Below, piece by piece: positions 38,901 to 50,900 of a stretch of 64,000 nt of DNA. The notes under the pieces are model-generated. The model saw nothing but the letters and a program-made list of their open reading frames with translations, did no database searches and was not told the DNA's origin. The position numbers and the translations under genes were made by a program. This DNA is from Durusdinium trenchii (lineage: Eukaryota > Sar > Dinophyceae > Suessiales > Symbiodiniaceae). Position 1 is the first letter of the stretch; every line of letters starts with the position of its first letter. The DNA lies in the NCBI GenBank assembly GCA_963970005.1, contig CAXAMN010026395.1:314853-378852 (forward strand). The letters run 5' to 3'.

Positions 38901-41900
38901 TTTTTGTTTTTCTTGAGGGACCCTGATCACTCGCTGAGAGGGTGTTTGGGTTGAGAGACCCTCGTGAGATGATCCTGCGGCCGAGACACCCCGGTAGTTA
39001 TGGTGTTCTAGTGGCTGAGCAAGCCATCACACCAAGGATTGAACTGCAGGAAGTTCCACAGTTTCCACACAGAGGACTTCATTGGCAGGATCAAGAAATG
39101 TTGCGCTGTTTCATCTCAAATTAGCATGGAACGCATTGCGTTGGAACGTTGGTACACGGGGCTGCTTGTCAAATTATTGTGCACTCTTTGGCCTTGTTCC
39201 CCAACCAGTAAGGTCAGACTATTTTTCGAACCTTTCAGCTGCCCTCCTCCTTTGGCCACCCAGGCTCACCAACAAACGCGAAGCAGATGTGTTCTGAGGT
39301 TCCACACGCTGGAAAAAGCTTGTGGATCAGTGCGGGCCGGTGGGAGAGCTGGTCAGGATGGGTATGGATATGGGCGGTGATGGTTCATATTGGTTCATGA
39401 AAGGCTCAAACCATGCAATCTAGCAACAAAGATGAGGCTAGTGGGCATGTGATGGCATGTGGTCATATTTGTGTACATCTAAACTTTCTCTCAGAATGGT
39501 CTCGGCTGCAGGATCATCTCACAATGGTCTCCCAACCCAAACACCCTCTCAGCGAGTGATCGGGATCCCATGGGATTATTCAGATCTCTACATTTTGTTA
39601 AGGCTGTCCAAACGACTCATTCAGGATAATTGTTTATATACACGAAAACTGCTATAATCAAATATTATAATATTGCCAACAATACCACTACCTCAAGCAG
39701 AATGACAAGTGCATGTGTGTTTAAGCATGTTTCAAGCTAATAATTTCATTACTTAAAAGGAACATGTTTTGTATTTGCAATTCAATTGAAACCACATGCT
39801 TTTGGTTTGGTATATTCCCTTCATATTCATTGTCCTTTTGCTTTCCAGTTTGTTAATCTTACTTGATACATGTTTTACATGTTTTATCCAATCATGCTAT
39901 GTTGTATTTTCATGACGTCATATCATATCAGTCATATCAGTATATCTAACGTATTTCTATGCAAAACAAGGGAGTTGGGCTGCAGAACTGCACAGTTTGC
40001 AAGTTGGATTGAGGCGCGTTCACTTCCTCTGTGAAATCCACAATATATATATATATATACTTGTATGGCAGGTGCTGACAGAAGCACTAGTACTTTAAGT
40101 TCAATACGTCTTGGAACACTCCCTCAGGGGGCCCCCCAATCAGCGCCCGCACATATGATAAATGATATACTGTAAATATGTTGTGTATTATATAATGCAA
40201 ATTGAGTCGTTGGAGGCTGCTTTTAGGTGGTGTCTCATGTTCGACCAACTGTCGGGTCCAGATCACTCTTGCCCTCTGTAGACTGGCAAACGGAGAGAGA
40301 ATGCGGGTCTAAAGGATCCGGTTTGCATGCAGGGATGTCCAGATCTTTTGTAAAATTACAGTGGTTTCAGAGTAGATGGCACAATCCCGAAAAGGTGGTT
40401 TATATGGACCCCCATATAAAGGTAATGAAACCACTGGGTTGAAAGGTGCATGAACTCCAATCCTAAGTAGTTGCTCAGCATGAGTTCCGGGGCGGCGGTG
40501 AATGGAGAAAAGAATTCGGGATGCCTACCTGAACCCTCCGTTCACACCTCAGAACACGTACAGTCGAACGTAATTATATATTTGGAGTCTCTTAAAGTTA
40601 CTTTAAGATCAGTTTCCTATGGCTGGTAGAGATTCAGTCCACCACAAATTAGACAGTCAGACAGGCAAACAGTTGAAAGTTGTACACATAATACTGAATG
40701 CCAGTAGCGTGAACGTCATACCGTGATCGGAGGGGTTGCATGCATTGCAGTCGGCAACCAGGCCAAATCAAAAGGTGAAAGTTCTGTATTGATTGCAATC
40801 GCTCGTTGAATTTGTTTCCTTACATGAGCTTTGAACTTCAGCGTTGACATACTGCTTAAAATCTGAAACACGCGTTTCCCTTTTCATGTTGTATCAACAC
40901 TTTGATGGACCTTGAGCAAACAAATATTTGTTTAAACATTTCCAGGGTCGAGCCAACTGCTGATCCTTTCCTGTCCTAGCCGCGATGTCCCCCTTCCAAA
41001 GACCTTTAGCGGCCAGCCACACATCCACTGCATTCCCATTGACTTTGCAGTGCCCCAACCGGATTCCGAACGCTCCAAACACGGATCTTCCGCGTTGCAT
41101 CGAGCTGAAGGATTCCTTCTGGATGAAAATCAGCCTCTGTGGCTGCTTGAGCCATCCCTTCACTGGCGAAACGCCGATTGTCAGCTCGATCGTGCATCGA
41201 CTTGATTCAATGCTTCGATTTTGGCCACCTCCTCTAAAAGTCTAGAGTGCTTTAGAGATGGTTTTTGAGTGATTTTGGAGAAGAAGTTGCGTTTAGAGAA
41301 GATTAGAGTGGTTTAGATAAGTTTTGAGTGATTTAGAGACGTTTAGAGTAAGTTTAGAGTGCTTTATTTAGAGTAGTTTTAGATAGGTTTAGATAAGCTT
41401 AGATAAGCTTAGAGTACATTAGATAGCAAATCTAAAAAATTAGATGAACAGGGTCTGTGGCAACAGGGTCTGCAATGACCTTCCTGAAAGTACCCAAGAA
41501 AGTGGGGCATGACCCCATAAAAGCAGGTACTCGTACGCCTATTCCCGGGGTACGAACTGAGACTCCAGGTCTAAAGGACCGCTTTTCTGCTTCGTCGTCT
41601 CCCCAGTTGTACCGTTCTTGTGGATGAGTTCGGGTCGTCCGACGCACAGGTTTCGTTGGGTTCACAGCGCAATGGCGGTGAGAACCCGCAGACCATCCCA
41701 GACCCGGCAACGGCCACACCTCTTTTTGCGACGCCTCTGGGCGACACCGCAGGTGGTGGCCACCAACGGCGACACTCACCTCGGCGGCGAAGACTTCGAC
41801 CAACGTGCCCTGCAACGGGGGGTCGGGGCAGGTTGGTTGGTTGCGCACCCCCCGTGTTTGGAAGAAAAGCACAACGAAAAGGAACCGTCAGATGTTTGCC

Positions 41901-44900
41901 TATTGTGGCCTCGACAATTGGAAGTGGCACAGAAGACAAAACAGCAAAAATTACTTTACTTCGAGTGATCCCCACCATGACGTTTCAATCATTTGACTTG
42001 ATGCCATAGTGAGGAGCACGTTGCCATGGTCGTGAGTATTGTAGTTCTCGATTTTGCTTGTGGGTCCTCGGGTTGTGTGCTGCGGTTGTGTGTTGTGGTT
42101 GTGGTTGTGTGCTGTGTTGTGGTTGTGGTTGTGGTTGTGATTGTGTGTTTGTGGCTGTGTGTTTGTGATTGTGTGTTTGTGGATGTGTCTGCGGTTGTGC
42201 TTGTGGCTGTACGTTTGTGGTTGTGTCTTTGTGGTCGTGTTGTTGTGGTTGCGTGTTTGTGGTTGTGTGTTTGTGGTTGTGTGTTTGTGGTTGCGTGTTT
42301 GTGGTTGTGGTGTGTTTGTGTGTTGTGGTTGTGTGTTTGTGGTTGTGTTTGTGGTTGTGTGTTTGTGATTGTGTGTTTGTGGTTGTGTGTTTGTGGTTGT
42401 GTGTTTGTGGTTGTGTGTTTGTGGTTGTATTTGTGATTGTGTGTTTCTGGTTGTGTTTTTGGTTGTGTGTTTGTGGTTGTGTGTGTGGTTGTGTCTTTGT
42501 GGTTGTGTTGTTGTGGTTGTGTGTTTGTGGTTGTGTTTGTGGTTGTGTGTCTATTGTTGTGTGATTGTGTGTGTGCGTTTGTTGTTATGTTTGTGGTTGT
42601 GTTTGTGATTGTGTGTTTGTGGTTGTGTCTTTGTGGTTTTGTTGTTGTGGTTGTGTGTCTGTGGTTGAGTGTTTGTGGTTGTGTGTTTGTGGTAGTGTGT
42701 CGATTGTTGTGTCTTTGTGGGTGTGTGTTTGTTGTTGTGCTTGTGGTTGTGGTTGTTGTTGTGTTTGTGGTTGTGTTTGTGGCTGTGTGCTTGTGGTTAT
42801 GTGTTTGTATTTGTGTGTTTGTGGTTGTGTGTTTGTGGTTGTGTTTGTGGTTGTGTGTTTGAAGCATACTATCTGCCATTCAATCTGCCATTCTATCTGG
42901 CAATCTATCTGACATACTATCTGGCATACTGTCTGGCATACTATCTGGCATTTTGTTTGGCATACTATCTGTCGTTCTATCTGGCATATCTTCTGGCATT
43001 CTATCTGGCATTTTATCTGGCATTCTATCTGGCATATTTTCTGGCATTCTATCTGGCAATGTATCTAGCAATCTATCTGACACACTATTTGGCATACTAT
43101 CTGGCATATCTTCTTGCAGCATTCTATCTGGCAATCTACCTGGCATTCTATCTGGCATTTTATCTGGCAAACTATCTGGTTGAGGTCCAGCGGTGCAGAC
43201 TGCGATCGGATTCTTGCGGTTGAGGTCCAGGGGTGCGATCGGATCCTTGCGGTTGAGGTCCAGGGATGCACACTGCGATCGGATCCTTGCGGTTGAGGTC
43301 CAGGCGTGCACACTGCGATCGGATCCTTGCGGTTGAGGTCCAGGCATGCACACTGCGATCGGATCCTTGCGGTTGAGGTCCAAGGCCGAGGATGTACACT
43401 TTGTGTTTGAGACCATTGGAAAGAAGGTCCGCCTGAAAAGGACTGGGTTCATTGCATCTGATGGCCAGGGAGGACAGTTGAAGTATTTGGGTAGAGTAAT
43501 CACCCGGAGAAAGGGGGAGAAGAGCGTTCTTGTTTCCTTGCCTGAGGGTTATCTTGATGACACGTTCAGAGATTACAAGTTGCAGTCATCTTCAAAGACT
43601 AGATCACCTCCAGATATCACACCAGTGATTGATAAAGAAGGTGGCCAAGAGCTGTCTCAAGAGGCGTACCAGAAGTTTCGTCGAGCCCTTGGTAAGTTGG
43701 CATGGATGTCGCAGACTAGGCAAGATCTGAGGAGCTTCATTGCCATCTTGGCAAGTCAGCAGGCTAAGCCCACTGAACATACTGAACATGCTTTGCGTAT
43801 GATCTTGAGGTTCATGCAGTCGGACATGAGCGTGGTTGTTCGTCTTCCAGCTGAAGGAGAAGTGTTGCAGTCGAAGGTGTTTGATGGACCTCACTTGGTT
43901 GCCTTCAGTGACGCCAGCCATGCACCATTGAAGAGCACAGGACGTTGTGGAATCAGCGGGGGAGTGATTTCATATGGTGGAGCTTTGATTAAGACATTGA
44001 GTAGACATCAGACTGTTTCGCTTTCATCGATGGAAGCCGAACTGTTCGCCCTTCAAGCCGTTGCCCAAGAGTTGTCATCCATGGGAAAGATTGTTGCTAG
44101 GATCTTAGGAAGTTTCAAAGAAATTGACGCAGGACAAACAATTCCAGGTGTGTTGTATTCAGATAGCGAAAGTGCTCTCAAGCTACTTCGCAATTTGGAT
44201 TTGCCCAGGAAATCTGTCATCTCGAGATCAGAATCTCATGGATCAAAGAAAGGGTTGAACGAAAGCATCTTGTGTTGGAATTCAAGAAAGGAGTGAGCAA
44301 TCCATCAGACCTTCTGACGAAGTGTTTGGGGAGTGCTGCTTTCGGTTTGCATCGTTCGAGTATTGGATTCGAGATCATGGACTTTCCACTTGCAGGTCTT
44401 ATGGATCTTGCACGAGGATATGTGTTTGTTGAAGTGTGTTGCAAACAGGATTCAGCTGTCTCTCGGGCATGTAAGAAGCATGGTTTGATGTATGTTGGGA
44501 TCACCAGTGATATGGAGAAACCCCAGGGATGCACACTGCGATCCGGAGCTGGCCAGACAAGATCGGCGAAGCAGATTGGCGAGGAAGGAAGCAAGGAGGA
44601 AGGAGGAAGGAGGAGGACGAGGAGGCGGCGGAGGCGGAGGCGGAGGCGGAGGCGGAGGAAGAACAGCTGTGATAACATCTAACAACCCTCACCTGGCAGG
44701 TGGGGAACAATACAAGTTGCATCTTCAATATCACAAGTCTGTGACCTTTTACAGCTCTAAGTGACCTCAAACCTGGGATGAAAAGGTAACTTTGAAGAAC
44801 CAGGAATCTGGAAGAATTGTGAAAGCCTGCTGTTTGTGTCCTGGACCAAACTGGGATCGTTCAACAATGTACAGCACCGCACGGAGGCACTGACAAAAAC

Positions 44901-47900
44901 TATGTTTTGGTGTCAACAAGCAGGGCAGACGTCTTTTGGGCATGGCATTTGCAAGATGAGAAATAAGCCCTGCACTTGGATTGTGAACCTCTTAGATATG
45001 GGTTGTTGTTAAGCCTACATTAAGGTGTGATGCAGCACTTCATGAAGATCTTCCAGAAGAAGCACGGCAAGGCAGACCGGAGCCAGCATGTTCGGAGAAG
45101 CACCCATGACGAACATAGCACCCCTCCCAACTCCATGGCACCGACCTTTTTCAGATCTTCCCACAGGTGATTTGCAGGACATTCGACGCTGATGATTTTT
45201 TTTGTGGGATGATGCATTCCAGTCCTTCCACTAGTATCAGTATTCGTATCATGTATATGTTGGTCGAATCTGGTATTGCCACAGGGAGTCCATGGTTATA
45301 TGTTTGGTCACCGACAATGATGGAACATAATGTTAAATTGTTTTGTTAAACTTATGTTTTTAATGTTACTAAGCCGATGGAGAAATCGAAGCGGCAGGAC
45401 GATCCGTTGGACCTTGTACGATCCACGGCCACGACGCAATTCGGCAGGACATGAGCAAGGACAAACGTTCCATCCAGAAGCTCCGCCGAGAGGTGGAGAA
45501 GACCAAGCGTGCTTTGAGCTCCACCCACCAGGCCGCGCGCGAAAGCACAAGCGGACGGTAGGTCTGGTCGGTGCTTCGGTGGGCCATTGTTGGCCCATAG
45601 TTTGGCCCATCTATGCTGAGTCGACCCGCTCATACTTCGGAAAATGGGTACATTGTACAAGTAGCCCGTTTTTGTAGGGTCATGTCCCATTTTTCTAGGG
45701 TACTTTGGAAGGTCTAGGTATGCTGGCTTCGCTTGGAAAACTAGTCTTACGGCTATTTCGGGGGATCCAGTTATCGATGGTCGATTCGCCGGTTACGGCG
45801 GCTTCACAGCGGTCCTCCCGCCACAGCGTGTCGCGGAGGAGTAGCATGGGGTAGCTGTTGCCATCCTTGGCGGATTGGTCCTGCAGCCACACTCAAAACC
45901 GGATTCTCGGTCGGACCAGGTGGACTAGACCAGGTGCCTGCAGCTCGTTGACCTAGTTGTTTGTGTTGTGTTCCAAACCCTGACGTCTTCGGGTCTCCCT
46001 CCAGCCCTCTGGGTCGCATCCGGGAGGCTCGACTGGAGATCGAAGCCTTGTACGACGGCACAGACTTCTCCGAGACCTTGACCCGCGCACGCTTCGAGGA
46101 GCCACCCCCGGTTGCCTTCGCATACGCGGAACGAGGACCAGGCGGCATGCAGTGACTCCGATTTGGAAACCACCGTTGAGATGCTCAAAGACCTGCCGTA
46201 CTCAGGACGTTTGGGCTGGGTATACGTATAAGTGAGATTTTTACTGATCTCTGAAGGCGTTTTTTGACAGAGTGCATGTCAAATGTGAACCCAATGGCCA
46301 CTTGCATGGAGTGGTTGAGTCCCTCCAAGTGGAAACACGACAGATTTTCAGACTTCCCCCATGAACCATTTCTCCTGGTGCCCCTCCAAACCGTAAACCT
46401 CACCGACTTCTCATGGATAAAAGCCGCAAAGAAACTTGGACCATTCTGGCGGCAAAATTCCATCAAACGCGGACGGGGGGGTGGCGAATTGAGGAGCTGA
46501 ATGCGGACCTCTTCAAGAACACCTTGGGTCCGGTGAAGCAGGCGTGGTATGGCGTGAGTTATTTGGGTTAAGGGGCGGACTTCGTCCGCCGAAGTGGCGC
46601 GGAGGTTTGGTCAAAATGATTCAATACTCCCTAGGGCTCCTGGCCCACCTCCTGAGGTTCGATGGTTGGGGTGGGTGCCAGGGGGGTCTAACCACCTCCT
46701 GAGGAGATGGGACAGGAGCCCTAGGGACTTAGAAGATAGATGAAGATACCAAAGCTCTACTATCAAAAGGGTATCAGATGCATTGCTATAGTACTGCTCC
46801 CTTGTCCGTTCCGCCCATTTCGTTGGTCACCGGTGCTGCATCTCCACTCCATCCGTCGAGACGGTCCTAGATCCGTCGCGAGAAGACAGAGCCCGGGTCT
46901 ACTGACGTTCGACCATTAGAATGGTTGACCTGGTGCCCCGGTTTGGGGTGTCTATTGATAGCTCCCAAAAAGAGGTGATTTGGGGTGTCGATGAATTTCA
47001 GCCGTGAGCTGTGGAAGTCGAATGAAATCTCTTAGTCTTAGTCTAACATGCCTCTTATATACGGCTCCCGAGCTTATGGATCCAATATACCTGGACGTAG
47101 AAGGCGATTGGACCCTCCGGGCGCCCATCATCCCTCAGCTCGACCAGATCGATGGCCCTTGTCTTCCACCTCGCTGTCCTTTCATTTTATATAAGTGATC
47201 CCCAGATCCAGGCAAACCACGATGTGGGAGTCCCAGTGGTTCCAAAAGGTTCCAAAGACTAAAACCATAGACTTAGACACACCCTGGTTCCTTTTTTTGG
47301 TGCATGCCTTTCCTGGAATCCGATTTGTTCGGTTTCAGCTGCAGGTCTTGGAGGATTCGGGGCTCAAGAAGAACCAGGTGGATGAGCTCTTTGGTGAAGA
47401 CATGTGAATCTCTAGGGCTCCAGTCCTGCCACCAGAAGATGTTCAATGCATTTTAGCCCTACAAAGACTATCCGACCTTCTCAAAGAGTACACTTGGAGT
47501 TCCTGGGAAGAGGAATGAAGAAGAGCTTTGCCTTTCCAGTTCATATCCTAATACATCACCCCCTTAAACGCACTACAGTAAACCCAACTGGTTGCCTGGC
47601 GGAGAGGGAACATGAAAAGATGAGGAGGGAGAACAGTTCCAAGAAGTATGGCATGCCTGCAGAGTGGGCTATGGACTTGAAGTTGAGTTAGGTTCGAATT
47701 CGAGCAATACTTCCAGAAGCAGTGAACAAGATTTGCCAGCCTTTGAGCAACCGCAACCTGCAGCAAGTGATCTTGAGCTGCAGTCTACTCGAGTCCATCA
47801 CCAAAATGAACATTTAGACAAATTGCCGTTCTTGCAGGTTGCCAGTATACCACCTCCAAAGGGTTTGTCACCTCTTTTCCAACGGCTACTTCTAGATTCT

Positions 47901-50900
47901 AGAGGTCCTCCGCAAATTGACCTCGTTCTGCTCCAATGCGTCCTCCAACGCCAGGGCATCTAGCAACACGGTCGACCTTTCAGCTTGACCCCTGGGCCAA
48001 AAGAACAGGTTGACCAGCTTGGCCTTACTACTGGGAGCAAGGACGCTACTAGGAGCAAAGGGCATCGCTACTAGGAGCAAGGACGCTACTAGGGGCTCCT
48101 GGCCTTATTACTAGGAGCAAGAAACCAATCTACCCGACCAGTCGCTCCTCAGCATACCGACCGCTCGCGATGAGGATCGTCTTGGTGGGCGGCTCCACAA
48201 GAATCCCCAAAGTACAGCAACTCATCAAGGACTTCTTCAATGGTGCCTTGGTATACAAGGTCTCTCTCGTGACACCATGAGATGATGTAGACAGTCAAAA
48301 AGACTCAACTAGTTGACAGTAGAACAATGGTCGGGAAGCACCATTAGTAGATCACTAGATCAGATGGTTGGAAGCCAAGGGCCTTATAGGCCCTATAAGG
48401 ATTGTATGGCTACCTCCTTGCTATTTTTTTGGCAGGTGGGGGTAGGGTCGCCAAAGAATTATGAAATAATATACTGTAATGTAACGCTAGTTCTTGACCA
48501 TGAGCTGAGTCTATCAAAAAGCTACATAATTATACAAGGACACTCAGGTGTACCATGGTGTACCCCAAATATTACTAAACACGAACACTGACCACCCCCA
48601 AATAGGTTTTTGAACATCTACATGTTGAAAGATTGATAGAGAGACAAACAACATCAAACAACTATAGATCATGTACAGACGCCAAAGCAAAGAAGTATAT
48701 TATCATGTTTTGTTCAGATGAATCAACCATCACATGTCTTGACTCTTGACCCGTCGAGACGCCCATCATCAGATGACCATGATGAATACGAGTTCTTTCA
48801 CCGCTGCTTGTTGTCCAACATTCGGTGATGGTCTCCATGACGGCACCATCACCGAGCAGAAAAAAGAGATCAAAGGCTAACTTCCCAGAAAATCCCACAT
48901 GTCCAATATGAAAGCCACCACAACATCAATCAATTGGTACGTCGTATTTGAATGTATTCTTATGTTTTGTTTTTTTGAACAATCATCAAAATTAAGCCCT
49001 TGTCAGAGGTGAGGGCAGAGACCAGTAGTGAGGTGGCAGAGTTCATTTCAAAACTCAATGACGCTGACAGGAAATAAACCGTTTTAGATTCGATGCCCAG
49101 CATAATTGTTAACAGTATGTTCAATTTTGCTTAAGCAGGTGCACCAAACAGTCAATAGTTAAGTTTTGTTCAATTGACAACACCCTATTAGGTAGCCAAA
49201 TGAACTATAAGAAACAAGAATGAACCTTCCCCACCTAAGAATAACCAATTCATTCTGTGGAGGTGGGTGGGAGTCATTTGTGTTTGAGTACAGCGGTATT
49301 CATAGGATTAATTCCACTTTTGTAGGCTATAGGTTCTGTGGCAAACAGACCATTGTCTCGAGCCTTGCCCTTGGCATATACTTTGGGATTCGAATCGAAA
49401 CGAGCCATCGGCTTCTTTCGTCAAATCAGTGGACAGTGGACCACATGTTCCTGTTTTCCCTCAACAGATTGAACACCAGGAGTGTTGAACGAGAGCACAG
49501 CTGCAAAGTTGAGTAGCAAGTAGATTGGAACTTGGAGTATGAACCTGCTACTCAGAATGAACTTGGAGTATGAACTTCCAAGCTGAAACTTGGAAGCAGA
49601 GGCTCGTTTTGGCTGGCCTCTTCAGGGTCCACCATCCGCAGGTAAGGAACCCAACCGCGGCATCAACCCCGACGAGGCGGGTCCTTGGCGCCGGTAAATC
49701 TACAGTTGTTGGCAGTTGTTGGACCATGTTTGAGGTATACCTGAGGTACTTCAGACGTCTACCGCACTTTTGAAGCAGCTGGCGGACTGGAACAAAAAAC
49801 ACGCACATGCCCAAGTTGGCTCAAACCTCGGTAGTCTGCATCTCGATGATATTTTTATGACATTTTATGACATTTGTATCCTGTTACATTCGCATGTTTG
49901 AGATCCTGAGCTGCTAAGCTGGTGCAAGCACGCACGCACGCACGCACGCACGCCATCCCTTCTGGTGTCCCAGGCCGTGGCCTATGGCGCTGCAGTGCAG
50001 GCAGGCATCTTGAGCGGCGAGGGTGGACAGGACCTGCTCCTGCTAGATGTGACTCCCCTGACCTTGGGCCGGGGCCCTCAGTGTGACTCGCGGATGTGAC
50101 CTGGTTGGACTGGTACCCGCAGGGAGCGGTCGAACGAGTTAGGCTGGGCGTCGCCCATCTTTGGCATTGCTTGCTCTATTTGGCATCTCAAAGCTACCTT
50201 TGAATAGGCCTAGGCTTCGAGCCAATTTATGGCATGCTGTCATTTTGCCATTTTGCGTCTTGCCTTTGACCGAACGGATCGAAGCTCCACGTCCCCTCCA
50301 GCTCTCGAGGCATTGAGACGGTGGGCGGCGTCATGACGAAGCTGATCTCGCGCAACACGGCCCTGCGGTCGCACGGATCTGTGCACGGATCTGTCGCGTG
50401 CATGGACCTTGGAGGGCCTGGGCTGTGGTGCCCGATCCCTTGGTTTCATCGTTTGTCTTCTGATTTCTCGTTTCTTACTTGGCCTAGGGTTCGCATCATC
50501 CTGGAATGCGCGATGGGATGCCCGATCCTGGACAAAAGACACGTTGAATTTGAAGGTGTGTTTTTCAGCGACTGAAGATGGATGGGAAGTGGTGAAGTGG
50601 GCGATGGGGTTTGCACCATGCGCCGAACTGCGAGGTCGAGTCGATTCCCTATGGGGATCCACTGTCATCTTCAAAATGACTTCCGCACCCTCGTGCCTAC
50701 AGGGCCTACAGCCTACATGTTTCAGTGTCGAACACATCACCTGCTCAGAGGGTGGTCCACCGTGATGTGTTCGAAGGTGTTCAGAACCTCTGAACATGTA
50801 GGGGCTCCTGGCATCGCTACTAGGAGCAAGGACGCTGGTCCTGTTTGTGCAGAGGCGTCGCATTTTCCAGGATACAAACGAGTCGTGATCAATGAACGAT

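Larger units (their letters stand above)
10488..41752. other. giant 31.3-kb BiP intron holding nested genes and elements
   Basis: The GC-AG intron is defined by exon 5 (…VFE) and exon 6 (VVATNGDTH…), which join in phase 0. Inside lie a plus-strand multi-exon gene, the 8.5-kb TIR element nested in that gene, a minus-strand coding fragment, a tandem array and a MITE-like element. From 10488 to about 11670 I see only non-coding DNA, apart from a solo repeat terminus at 11014. Confidence 0.85.
43385..44690 (+). mobile_element. Ty1/copia retrotransposon remnant (RT end and RNase H)
   Basis: The remnant begins just after the point where the reverse-transcriptase YxDD motif should be, so RT is lost. 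It keeps [28 protein letters not shown] and [13 protein letters not shown], the RNase H acidic residues of copia elements, and then [10 protein letters not shown]. One base seems missing near 44214, shifting the frame before [20 protein letters not shown]. After [20 protein letters not shown] the sequence runs into repeat DNA. It lies in BiP intron 6, on the BiP strand, and is not functional. Confidence 0.85.

Noticed and set aside
41989..42912. Several 100-300-residue Cys/Val- or Thr/His-rich open frames on both strands
   Set aside because: They are readings of the TTGTGGTTGTGTG minisatellite, which lacks stop codons in several frames. Composition is fully explained by the repeat.
44501..44770. 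Frames through the GGA/GGC tract giving poly-Arg, poly-Gly or poly-Pro proteins
   Set aside because: They are low-complexity readings of a simple repeat after the end of the copia remnant.
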